Source: Candidatus Symbiobacter sp. (GTDB lineage Bacteria; Pseudomonadota; Alphaproteobacteria; Elsterales; Elsteraceae). From it: a stretch of DNA of 6,674 bases. The notes under the pieces are model-generated. The model had not been told where the DNA came from. It worked only from the letters and a program-made list of their open reading frames with translations, and ran no database searches. Below, piece after piece: positions 1 through 6,664 of this stretch (the stretch's first letter is position 1; the number at the start of each line of letters is the position of its first letter). Position numbers and translations under genes: made by a program. Location of the stretch: the NCBI GenBank assembly GCA_030054015.1, contig JASGCR010000121.1:1-6674 (forward strand). The letters are read 5' to 3'.

Positions 1-1
1 G

Positions 2-193
2 CTGACCCCCCCTTCCTGCTTAGGAAGGGGGGGATAGAAAAGCCAGAATTTTTGTTAAAAAATTCTAGGCTTTTCTTGGGGGGGTTGGTGTAAAAAACCT
101 CCGAGTCACCAACCCCACCAAGAAACTCTAATGCTCGCATTCGCTCGCATAGAGTTTCTATCCTCCCCTTCCTAAGCAGGAAGGGGAGGTCAG
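2..193. repeat. Composite inverted-repeat element with five internal hairpins
   Basis: The outer ends (2-40 and 155-193, beginning CTGACC and ending GGTCAG) are inverted copies over 39 nt with two differences. Inside lie five successive hairpins. They are 6-17/22-33 (12 bp, loop GCTT), 36-53/58-76 (18 bp with one bulged A at 67), 81-90/107-116 (10 bp, 16-nt loop), 121-134/147-159 (13 bp with a bulge at 130), and 162-173/178-189 (12 bp, loop AAGC). The two end differences fall at paired positions: the 8:31 C-G pair is replaced by the 164:187 T-A pair. The layout resembles a MITE or REP-type element, but there is no ORF and a target duplication cannot be judged because the element starts at the window edge. 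It lies 72 nt upstream of the first gene, so it could affect that gene's transcription. No U-tract follows the hairpins, so a classical terminator is not supported. Confidence 0.85.
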
Positions 194-250
194 AGAGTTT
201 TCTGCCTTAACCAGACCATACTAAATTTTTTTTCACAAAACATGCTTTTT

Positions 251-255
251 AGGAA
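251..255 (+). promoter_or_regulatory. Ribosome binding site of first TpsA-like gene
   Basis: AGGAA lies 10 nt before the ATG at 266 in an AT-rich leader (221-265). It supports this start, which also gives a complete signal peptide. I see no convincing -35/-10 pair between 194 and 250. Confidence 0.55.
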
Positions 256-265
256 AATATAAATT

Positions 266-3136
266 ATGTCGAAATTTATTTTAAACCTCACCAACCCCCC
301 CCGTAATAAACATCATCAACCAATCGCACGGAAATTATTGACCAGCACGGCCCTGGCGGTGGTGATGGCGGCGGCGGGAGTGATGTCGCACCCAGTTCTG
401 GCGGCACCAACTGGCGGCGTGGTCAGCCAGGGGGCGGGACAAATTGCGACCGAGGGTGTGACCACCAACGTCACCCAAACCAGCCAACGCGCGGTGATAA
501 ATTGGCAGAAATTTGATCTTACGCCCGACGAAAAGGTACAATTCACGGTGCCAGATAATGGCGCAACCTTGAACCGAATCAATGAGCAGACCGGGCCTAC
601 CCATATATTGGGAACCATCACATCGAATGGCACCCTCTATTTCGTCAATCAAAATGGCTTTGTTTTCGGCCCGCAATCGAATGTTACGGCGAAAAATCTG
701 GTGGTGACGACACAGAATATTGCCAGCACCCAATTTATGACGAACCCATCCGAGGGCGTCCAGACATTTATCCCCCCCGAAATTGCCGCCGCCAAAATCA
801 CTTTGCAAGGTAAAATCCAGGCGGCGGATCACGGGGTGGTCGCCATTTTTGGCCCCAATATCGAAGCGGCGCAAAATTCCGCGATTATTGCCAATGCGGG
901 ATCGGTGATCGTGGCGGCCAGCACGGTCAATAAACTTGATCTGTCTCTGGCCGGCCTCGCCCGATTTGATCTTGGCAGCCATAATTTCCCCCATATGGTA
1001 CGCAATGACGGGATTATTGCCGCCGCCGGGGGCGTGATAACCTTGCTGGCGGATGCGCCCGATCATTCCAACCGCGCCCTGGTCGAAAATAATGGCAGTT
1101 TGGATACCAGTAATGGCGATAATAAAGGCGGCACGATTGCCCTCATCGCCCAAAATGGCGCGGTGCATTTGAATGGTGAATTGGTGATCCCCGGCAAAAA
1201 CGGTACCTTGATTCTGCATGAGGACAGTCCCAATGCCGATATTATTATCGATAATAAATTCCTGAAAAAAATTCATTTTGCGCCTGGCGTGAATTTAGAT
1301 TTGGCTTCGGGTTATGGCTTAATCGTTAAATCTGACCTCAAAGGCGGGGCCGAGACCAATCTGACCCTAAAGGCCGCGGTTGGGATTGTTGTCACCGGGG
1401 AATTAGAGGCCGGGAGCATCACGGCATCCGGGTTGTTTTTCAAAACCGATCATGCCGTGACGGTGGGGGCGGGCGGTTTAACCATCACCACAACCGGCGA
1501 AAATTGGAGTTATAAAGGGCGCAATTCGGCGGGGATTGTGGTGAATCTGGGCCAGGATCACAGCAAAATCGCTCTGCTGACCCAAAATGGCGGCGATATT
1601 CGCCTGACGGCCACGGACGGGCATATTTTCATCAATAATGCCATCACGACCCATAACCTTACGGTCACGGGCGGGGGGATCAATCTCAATGGCGATGTTA
1701 CCGCCGATGTCATCACGATACATGGGCTCCAGACCGGCAATGTTTGGCTCGGTGCCGACATCAGAGCCAACCGCATTAACGCAATTGCCGATGGTGGCGC
1801 GATTGATTTTTATGGCAATCTTTATCTTCTTAATCCCGATCAAAAAAATCCCAACCTAAATGCCGAAGTGACAGCGGGGAAAAAACCAATTACTTTCCAT
1901 GAAGACATCTTTGTTACCTATGTGCGGGTTGCCAATGACCAGGGCGATATTTATTTTAACAAGGCGATCACCGGCGATGATGGGGTCAAACTGCCCTATA
2001 AGATTGAGGTCAGGGGTCACGGTACGACGCATTTCCTTGAAGATGTGGCGGTGCGAGCAGGCGGCTATTTCGATCTTAATGTCGGGGCGTGGAAATTTAC
2101 CCATGTCAAAGCCAATGATGCCAATATTTCCATCGTTCTCACCGATCCAGGTTTTTTCTATGCGCGTGAGGAAAGCACCTGGCGTTCGAACTATGTGCAA
2201 AATCATTCCAAGACTTGCTATGCCTATTGGGATTGCTCAAAGATGAATGTTGCTTATGGTTTTCTTATCCCCATTACGGCGGGGGTTGGCGGGCCGCGCG
2301 ATAATGTTTCGCTTGACCTCGACAAAAGCATTGAATTTGATCATGCCCAATCGGCTTATTTCAATGTCCCGGCTGGGATTGATATTTATACCCATGTAAC
2401 GGCCAAAAATTTTACCGTCTCAAGTCTTCACAACCGTTTTGTCTATAATTCCACCATTGAACCGGTCGAGGGCGGGATTATTACCATCATTGAGCGGCGG
2501 AATTTTACGAGTTTACATGAAGCGAATGGCTTTTCCTTTACCAAAGACCTGACGGATCGTTTTGTGGGCGGGGCTTTGGCAAAATATAATCTCAATATTA
2601 TTACTTACGGCGATTTGACCATTAATACCCCATTGGTGGCGGGCGATAATCGAGATGTCACCCTGGCCGGACGCAATATTTATTTTAACCAACCGGTGAC
2701 CATGAATGGCGGCAAACTAAGCTTGATTTATAACCGCCAAGCCGGTGACTTGGATTTCACCGCAAAAGACCGAACCTATTACGAAATAGATCGCAAAGCA
2801 GTGCGGGGAGTCTTTGACAATAAGATTCTCAATGATCAGGCCATAAATTTTAATGGCGATGCCAATATTGAGATCGTATCTTATGGTGATTTGACAGTAC
2901 GCGGCAAGAATTTGAATTTTACCAATGCCGAAATCAGAGTAAAAAATCAGGGGAGTCTGAGCATTGACGGCACGATCACGGTCGAGCAGCATCTTACTTT
3001 ATTCTCGGACCAGGATATTTGGATCAATCAACCGGTGATATCCCGCGCGGGCAAATCTAACATCAGTATCTTGAGCAAAGACGATAATGAATATCTCCAT
3101 TTCGGTTTGTATGGCAAGCTGGATGGGGTGAGGTAA
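266..3136 (+). CDS. TpsA-like filamentous haemagglutinin family exoprotein (paralogue 1)
   Basis: This 956-residue protein is predicted to be secreted through the Sec system and a TpsB outer-membrane pore, acting as a surface or released adhesin. Residues 1-23 are basic and Asn/His-rich. Residues 24-41 form a hydrophobic core (LLTSTALAVVMAAAGVM). Cleavage is likely after A46 (VLA|AP) or A47. The TPS / haemagglutination activity domain runs from about residue 48 to 300. Its landmarks are W80 in INWQKFD, the NQNGFVFG motif at 128-135 (the NPNG-like motif of the family) and DHGVVAIFGPNI at 188-199. The rest, to residue 956, is Gly/Asn/Val-rich with recurring GG-hydrophobic-NG turns (for example 802-822), typical of a beta-helix. 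The only cysteines are C651 and C657. The protein is short compared with FhaB. It has no VENN/toxin C-terminus, autotransporter barrel or LPXTG-like anchor. The true substrate is unknown. Family assignment is strong; the adhesin role is inferred from the family. Confidence 0.9.
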   Translation: MSKFILNLTNPPRNKHHQPIARKLLTSTALAVVMAAAGVMSHPVLAAPTGGVVSQGAGQIATEGVTTNVTQTSQRAVINWQKFDLTPDEKVQFTVPDNGATLNRINEQTGPTHILGTITSNGTLYFVNQNGFVFGPQSNVTAKNLVVTTQNIASTQFMTNPSEGVQTFIPPEIAAAKITLQGKIQAADHGVVAIFGPNIEAAQNSAIIANAGSVIVAASTVNKLDLSLAGLARFDLGSHNFPHMVRNDGIIAAAGGVITLLADAPDHSNRALVENNGSLDTSNGDNKGGTIALIAQNGAVHLNGELVIPGKNGTLILHEDSPNADIIIDNKFLKKIHFAPGVNLDLASGYGLIVKSDLKGGAETNLTLKAAVGIVVTGELEAGSITASGLFFKTDHAVTVGAGGLTITTTGENWSYKGRNSAGIVVNLGQDHSKIALLTQNGGDIRLTATDGHIFINNAITTHNLTVTGGGINLNGDVTADVITIHGLQTGNVWLGADIRANRINAIADGGAIDFYGNLYLLNPDQKNPNLNAEVTAGKKPITFHEDIFVTYVRVANDQGDIYFNKAITGDDGVKLPYKIEVRGHGTTHFLEDVAVRAGGYFDLNVGAWKFTHVKANDANISIVLTDPGFFYAREESTWRSNYVQNHSKTCYAYWDCSKMNVAYGFLIPITAGVGGPRDNVSLDLDKSIEFDHAQSAYFNVPAGIDIYTHVTAKNFTVSSLHNRFVYNSTIEPVEGGIITIIERRNFTSLHEANGFSFTKDLTDRFVGGALAKYNLNIITYGDLTINTPLVAGDNRDVTLAGRNIYFNQPVTMNGGKLSLIYNRQAGDLDFTAKDRTYYEIDRKAVRGVFDNKILNDQAINFNGDANIEIVSYGDLTVRGKNLNFTNAEIRVKNQGSLSIDGTITVEQHLTLFSDQDIWINQPVISRAGKSNISILSKDDNEYLHFGLYGKLDGVR

Positions 3137-3147
3137 GCTTCTAGCCA

Positions 3148-3203
3148 GAGCGTCATTACCCGCAGGAGAATTATTGCCAAAAAAGGGAGCGTCATTACCC
3201 GCC
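3148..3203. repeat. Solo half-copies of the GCGTCATTACCCGC motif
   Basis: Two same-orientation copies of the terminal motif of the cloverleaf elements lie here without a facing inverted partner of their own: GAGCGTCATTACCCGC at 3148-3163 and the full 19-nt GGGAGCGTCATTACCCGCC at 3185-3203. The second begins a direct repeat. Positions 3190-3248 match 3396-3453 except for one A in a poly-A run; both include the linker with GGGGAGCGG between two A-tracts. These look like truncated or stepwise-duplicated ends of the elements that follow. Confidence 0.75.
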
Positions 3204-3228
3204 GCAAAAAAAGGGGAGCGGAAAAAAA

Positions 3229-3358
3229 GGGAGCGTCATTACCCGCCGCCGCTTGGCGGTCGGGTAATCCCCCAGGAGCTTTAGGAATAATACTCCTGGG
3301 GGATTACCCGACTCACAATATCCGTTGCACGGATATTGTGGCGGGTAATGACGCTCCC
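3229..3358. repeat. Cloverleaf-like palindromic element, copy A
   Basis: The 19-nt ends GGGAGCGTCATTACCCGCC (3229-3247) and its exact reverse complement (3340-3358) enclose three hairpins. Arm 1 is CCGCC-GCTT-GGCGG (3246-3259). Arm 2 is a perfect 19-bp stem (3260-3278 with 3293-3311) with a 14-nt loop. Arm 3 is CACAATATCCG (3314-3324) with 3330-3340. Arms 1 and 3 share one to two bases with the terminal stem, so the full stems compete slightly at the junctions. The right half (3284-3359) is identical over 76 nt to 3509-3584 of copy B. It begins 92 nt after the stop of the first gene, so it may sit in that gene's 3' untranslated region. CCCCTTTT follows the right end at 3356-3363, a weak terminator-like tail. 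No credible protein is encoded here. Confidence 0.88.
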
Positions 3359-3395
3359 CTTTTGACGCTTTAGAATTGGGCAGCGGAAGAGGGGT

Positions 3396-3453
3396 CGTCA
3401 TTACCCGCCGCAAAAAAGGGGAGCGGAAAAAAAGGGAGCGTCATTACCCGCCG
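3396..3453. repeat. Second copy of the A-tract linker direct repeat
   Basis: This stretch repeats 3190-3248 with one A missing from the first A-run (six A at 3412-3417 against seven at 3206-3212). It consists of CGTCATTACCCGCC, an A-tract, GGGGAGCGG, a second A-tract and the left terminus of the next element. Each cloverleaf element is therefore preceded by the same linker plus an extra half-motif, which means the duplicated unit was larger than the palindrome itself. The sequence between copy A and this linker (3360-3395) looks unique. Confidence 0.8.
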
Positions 3454-3583
3454 GACAGCAAGCGGATTTCCGCTTGCTGTCCGAGTCGGGTAATCCCCAG
3501 GCATTTGGGGAATAATACTCCTGGGGGATTACCCGACTCACAATATCCGTTGCACGGATATTGTGGCGGGTAATGACGCTCCC
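3434..3583. repeat. Cloverleaf-like palindromic element, copy B
   Basis: It has the same 19-nt perfect terminal inverted repeats as copy A (3434-3452 and 3565-3583). Arm 1 is a different, much longer hairpin: GGACAGCAAGCGGA (3453-3466) pairs with 3469-3482. Arm 2 (3483-3501 with 3520-3539) keeps the GAGTCGGGTAATCCCC stem but lacks one C on the left side, leaving a one-base bulge. Arm 3 (3539-3549 with 3555-3565) is identical to that of copy A. The element ends 140 nt before the second gene. From 3584 to 3723 the DNA turns AT-rich and non-repetitive; it holds the candidate promoter and ribosome binding site described separately. Confidence 0.88.
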
Positions 3584-3625
3584 CCTACTTAATTCAAACA
3601 AAAATAAAAAACTTTAACCCCCGCC

Positions 3626-3655
3626 TTGGAATAAAACAAAAAGACGCTATATAGA
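3626..3655 (+). promoter_or_regulatory. Candidate sigma-70-type promoter for second gene
   Basis: TTGGAA at 3626-3631 is followed after 16 nt by TATATA (3648-3653) or after 18 nt by TATAGA (3650-3655). Both lie in AT-rich DNA just downstream of the palindromes and about 70 nt before the ATG at 3724. This would let the second gene be transcribed separately from the first. It is a match by eye to -35/-10 consensus only, and AT-rich DNA gives such matches by chance. Confidence 0.35.
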
Positions 3656-3711
3656 TTCTAACGCTGATTAATTCAAATCAAGGATTATAAAAATTAATTC
3701 ATTTATTTCAT

Positions 3712-3716
3712 AAAGG
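3712..3716 (+). promoter_or_regulatory. Ribosome binding site of second TpsA-like gene
   Basis: AAAGG lies 7 nt before the ATG at 3724, a good spacing. The start is further supported because it places the signal core, W80 and N128 at the same residue numbers as in the first paralogue. Confidence 0.6.
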
Positions 3717-3723
3717 TAGAAAT

Positions 3724-6540
3724 ATGTTGGTCTCTAGTATATTAACTGAATTAAAGATTAGACAAAATCATAATAATAACCATTTTTACCGACGATTATT
3801 AACGGGTACGGCATTAGCGGTGGTGATGGCGGCGGGAATGATGTCACACCCATCCCACGCCTCGCCGACGGGCGGCGTGGTCACCCAGGGAGCGGGAAGT
3901 ATCACGACCGCGGGGACCACCACCAACATCACCCAAACCACGCCGCGCGCCGCAATTAATTGGCAAAAATTCGATGTGGGTTCTGACGAGACGGTACAGT
4001 TTACGGTGCCAGATCATGGCGCGACTCTGAATTACATCAAAGCAGGGGAAGGGCATTCGCAAATATTGGGTACGGTGACTTCGAACGCGACCTTGTATTT
4101 CGTCAATCAAAATGGCTTTGTGTTTGGGCCCAATTCAAATGTCACGGCGCAAAATTTGGTGATCAGCACCCAAAATATTGACCTGAGCAAATTTATCGCG
4201 GCCAAGCCAGGTGAAGCGCAACCCTTTGCCCCGTCGCAAGATGCCGGGTCAAAAATCATTCTCCAAGGTCGCATCAGCACGCCCGATCACGGGGTGGTGG
4301 CTGTGTTCGGCCCGAATATTGAGACTTATCCCTCGGCCACCCTTGCCGCCAATCGGGGGACGGTGATTCTGGCGGCGGGGACGGTCGCAACGTTGGAGCT
4401 GCCGGAAAATGGTTTCGCTCGATTTGGCTTGACCAGCCAAAACGGGGTTCATGCGGTACGTCTCGACGGGCTGATTCAGGCGGGCGGCGGTCAGGTGAGT
4501 CTGGCGGCATCCAGCGACGCCAACAGCAATGCCGCCAGAATCGAAAATAACGGCACCATCGATATTGCGGTGGCGGGCGGCCAGGGCGGCAAGGTTGGTT
4601 TTGACGTGAATAATGGCGTGATTGCGCTCGGCGATGGCAAGGTTAAAACCGGCCAAAATGGCGAGATCGTCTATCACCATATTTACCAGGGCGACCGGCT
4701 GGTGATCGATGCGAATTTCCTTAAATCTTTCCATTCCGAGGCGGGCTTAAAACTTGATGTCACAACCAATCAAGCGATTATTTATGCCTTAGACCGCAAA
4801 TTTGGTGAGCAAAATAGCCTCGCTTTGCATTCCGACCAGGGGGTGGAGTTCACGCGCCCGATCACAGCCGAAGCCATTGTGGTACGCGCCAATTATTTCA
4901 AGGTCTTTAGCCCGATCATCGTCGGCAGCGGCGGCTTGGATGTCGCCACCACCGGCGAAAATCTGCCACGCGGGAGGAGCGGTGCGGGCATCGAGGTCAA
5001 TATCGGCAATGACCGCGGCCTCACCGCTATTCAAGCCCGAAATGGCGGCAAAATTGATTTAATCGCAGCCAATGACGGGCGGGTTTTTGTCCAGAATGCC
5101 ATTATCGGTTATAAAATCTCGGCAACTGGCGGCGGCATTGGCTTTAACGGCACGGTGACGGCCGCGGACACGCTTAAGCTGCAAGCCACGCATTTTGGCA
5201 ATATTTGGCTCGAAGGCGACGTGACCGCCAATAACGCCAGTGTGACCGCCGAGGGTGGCTCGATCGTATTTTTGCGCAAATTGACCGCCCCCAATCCCGA
5301 TGGCAAAAGCGGCGATATTTTCGTCGCGGTGAAATCGAGAAACAAAGAGATTATATTCCGCGATGCTATCTCAGTTACCAATCTGCGGGTCGAGAATAAA
5401 GAGGGGCAAATATTTTTCACCCACGCCATTACCAGCAACGATGCCAGCGGGCTTCCCAATAAAATCCAAGTATTTGGCGAGAACCGCACCGTCTTTAGCA
5501 CCGATGTCGGGGTGCGACCGGGCGGGTTGTTTGAACTTAATGTCGGTGATTTCCTCTATCACAATATCACCGCCAATAATGCCAGTATCTCTATCACCAT
5601 CAACAACCCCAATTTTGGCAAAACCGTCCATATGGCTAAATATTCGACCGCCGAGGATGTGAGTGCTGGCTCTTATATTTGTGCCAATTACCAAGATTGC
5701 TTTGACAGTGAATTTGGCGGGCATTTATGGAACATCGTCTATACTGGCACATATTTTGTGTCATTGGATATTGACAATCATATTAAATTCGATAATGCGC
5801 CATCGGCCTTTTTCAAGGCCCCACATTATATTGACGTGTATAACCGCATCACCGCCCATAATCTGACCCTGATCAGCCAGAATAACCATTTCGTTTATCG
5901 CTCACGCGTCATTGCCAGCGAGGGCGGCAATATTAAATTGGTGCAATATGACGCGTTTCATTATACGCCGAGTTTGGCACTGCGCTTTGGCGGTAATGGC
6001 GGTTATGGCGCGAATCTAAGCTTTACCTCATACCACGACACGCATATCGATGCCCCGATCATTCTCGCCCAGGGCAAGAATCTTGCGCTGGCCGGACGCA
6101 ATGTCTTTATCGATCAGGATGTCGTGAGTAATGGCGGTAAAATCACCCTGGTTTATAACAGCCCATCGGGTGAACTGGAATTCCCCAGGCGATTCTTTCA
6201 CGAGCAGCAACCCCCCATTAACGCGGTGTTCGGTCAAAGCACCTATAAGCATTTGAAATTTAACGGCGATGCCAATCTTGCGCTGGTTTCATATGACAAT
6301 CTCGCGGTCAATGCCGATGAGATAAAACTGAGCAATCTTGCCATTGAGGTGCGTCACAATGGCGGTTTAACGCTTGATGGGGCCATCGCGGTGAAAAACC
6401 AGATGAATTTAACCTCGGTTTGGGACATTTGGGTCAATCAGCCACTGACATCCGAGGCCGGTGCGGATTCCATCCACATCACCACGCCCTCGAATAAAAA
6501 ATTCCTCCATCTTGGTCATGATGGGCGGATTGGGTTGTAG
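3724..6540 (+). CDS. TpsA-like filamentous haemagglutinin family exoprotein (paralogue 2)
   Basis: This 938-residue protein aligns end to end with the first exoprotein. The closest match is in the leader core (RRLLTGTALAVVMAAGMM, from residue 23) and the TPS domain, where INWQKFD (W80) and NQNGFVFG (N128) fall at identical residue numbers. Cleavage is likely after A46 (SHA|SP). The signal core is preceded by a basic, Asn-rich N-region (HNNNNH at 16-20 region). After about residue 300 the sequence is beta-helix-like and more diverged. The extreme C-terminus is recognisably shared (DIWVNQPL...LHLGHDGRIG against DIWINQPV...LHFGLYGKLDG). The only cysteines are C653 and C659, again CX5C. It is predicted to be an adhesin exported by a TpsB transporter not present here. 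It probably arose by tandem duplication, and enough divergence has accumulated to suggest separate binding properties. There is no toxin or anchoring domain. Family assignment is strong; function is inferred. Confidence 0.9.
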   Translation: MLVSSILTELKIRQNHNNNHFYRRLLTGTALAVVMAAGMMSHPSHASPTGGVVTQGAGSITTAGTTTNITQTTPRAAINWQKFDVGSDETVQFTVPDHGATLNYIKAGEGHSQILGTVTSNATLYFVNQNGFVFGPNSNVTAQNLVISTQNIDLSKFIAAKPGEAQPFAPSQDAGSKIILQGRISTPDHGVVAVFGPNIETYPSATLAANRGTVILAAGTVATLELPENGFARFGLTSQNGVHAVRLDGLIQAGGGQVSLAASSDANSNAARIENNGTIDIAVAGGQGGKVGFDVNNGVIALGDGKVKTGQNGEIVYHHIYQGDRLVIDANFLKSFHSEAGLKLDVTTNQAIIYALDRKFGEQNSLALHSDQGVEFTRPITAEAIVVRANYFKVFSPIIVGSGGLDVATTGENLPRGRSGAGIEVNIGNDRGLTAIQARNGGKIDLIAANDGRVFVQNAIIGYKISATGGGIGFNGTVTAADTLKLQATHFGNIWLEGDVTANNASVTAEGGSIVFLRKLTAPNPDGKSGDIFVAVKSRNKEIIFRDAISVTNLRVENKEGQIFFTHAITSNDASGLPNKIQVFGENRTVFSTDVGVRPGGLFELNVGDFLYHNITANNASISITINNPNFGKTVHMAKYSTAEDVSAGSYICANYQDCFDSEFGGHLWNIVYTGTYFVSLDIDNHIKFDNAPSAFFKAPHYIDVYNRITAHNLTLISQNNHFVYRSRVIASEGGNIKLVQYDAFHYTPSLALRFGGNGGYGANLSFTSYHDTHIDAPIILAQGKNLALAGRNVFIDQDVVSNGGKITLVYNSPSGELEFPRRFFHEQQPPINAVFGQSTYKHLKFNGDANLALVSYDNLAVNADEIKLSNLAIEVRHNGGLTLDGAIAVKNQMNLTSVWDIWVNQPLTSEAGADSIHITTPSNKKFLHLGHDGRIGL

Positions 6541-6562
6541 TGGGGCGAGTCGTTGTAATTCG

Positions 6563-6622
6563 GAGTTTGCTAAAGGAGGGTTTGAACAAGTTCAGTTTTA
6601 CCCCCCCTTCTAAAGGAAACTC
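6563..6622. repeat. Imperfect inverted repeat downstream of second gene
   Basis: Positions 6563-6580 (starting GAGTTT) pair imperfectly with 6605-6622 (ending AAACTC): about 14 of 18 positions pair, with one further G-T wobble. The loop contains the small palindrome TGAACAAGTTCA (6583-6594). It starts 22 nt after the stop codon, so it may lie in the 3' untranslated region of the second gene. No U-tract follows it directly, so I do not call it a terminator. Confidence 0.5.
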
Positions 6623-6651
6623 TGAATAAGTCTAGTTTTACCCCCCCTTCT
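6583..6651 (+). repeat. Two-copy 29-nt direct repeat, 40-nt period
   Basis: Positions 6583-6611 and 6623-6651 share TGAA(C/T)AAGT(TC/CT)AGTTTTA followed by seven C and TTCT, with three mismatches in 29 nt. The first copy is followed by AAAGGA and the second by the arm of a perfect hairpin. The array may continue in related form beyond the window. Confidence 0.75.
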
Positions 6652-6664
6652 TTAGAAGGGGGGG
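6641..6664. repeat. C7/G7 hairpin related to the element at the left edge
   Basis: CCCCCCCTTCT (6641-6651) pairs perfectly with AGAAGGGGGGG (6654-6664), which is followed by ATAG. The hairpin at 6-33 has the same C7-TTC...GAA-G7-ATAG layout in the same orientation. This may be the left end of another composite element cut off by the window edge. The downstream ATAGCGACGC is not a U-tract, so termination is not supported. Confidence 0.75.

Noticed and set aside
335..1276. 313-codon open frame on the minus strand inside the first exoprotein gene
   Set aside because: It lies wholly antisense to a clear secreted protein, its product has no recognisable domain, and similar antisense frames recur in the second gene, as expected from codon bias.
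2600..3136. Contact-dependent inhibition (CdiA) toxin C-terminus
   Set aside because: No VENN-like motif, no variable toxin domain and no small immunity gene follows. The C-terminus stays beta-helix-like and is shared with the paralogue.
3340..3363. Rho-independent terminator at the right end of copy A
   Set aside because: The stem is followed only by CCCCTTTT. The T-run is short and the 19-bp stem pairs with a distant partner, so it is possible but not supported as a typical terminator.
3148..3583. CRISPR-like array
   Set aside because: The repeats are inverted as well as direct, spacers are not of regular length and are themselves palindromic, and no cas gene is present.
3195..3601. Short open frames on both strands (65-72 codons) across the intergenic repeats
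   Set aside because: They are translations of the palindromes, with repeated peptides arising from repeated DNA, no credible ribosome binding sites and no gene-like composition.
3790..3843. Twin-arginine signal in the second exoprotein (YRRLLTG)
   Set aside because: The first paralogue has RK in place of RR, the surrounding Tat consensus is poor, and TPS exoproteins are exported unfolded through Sec.
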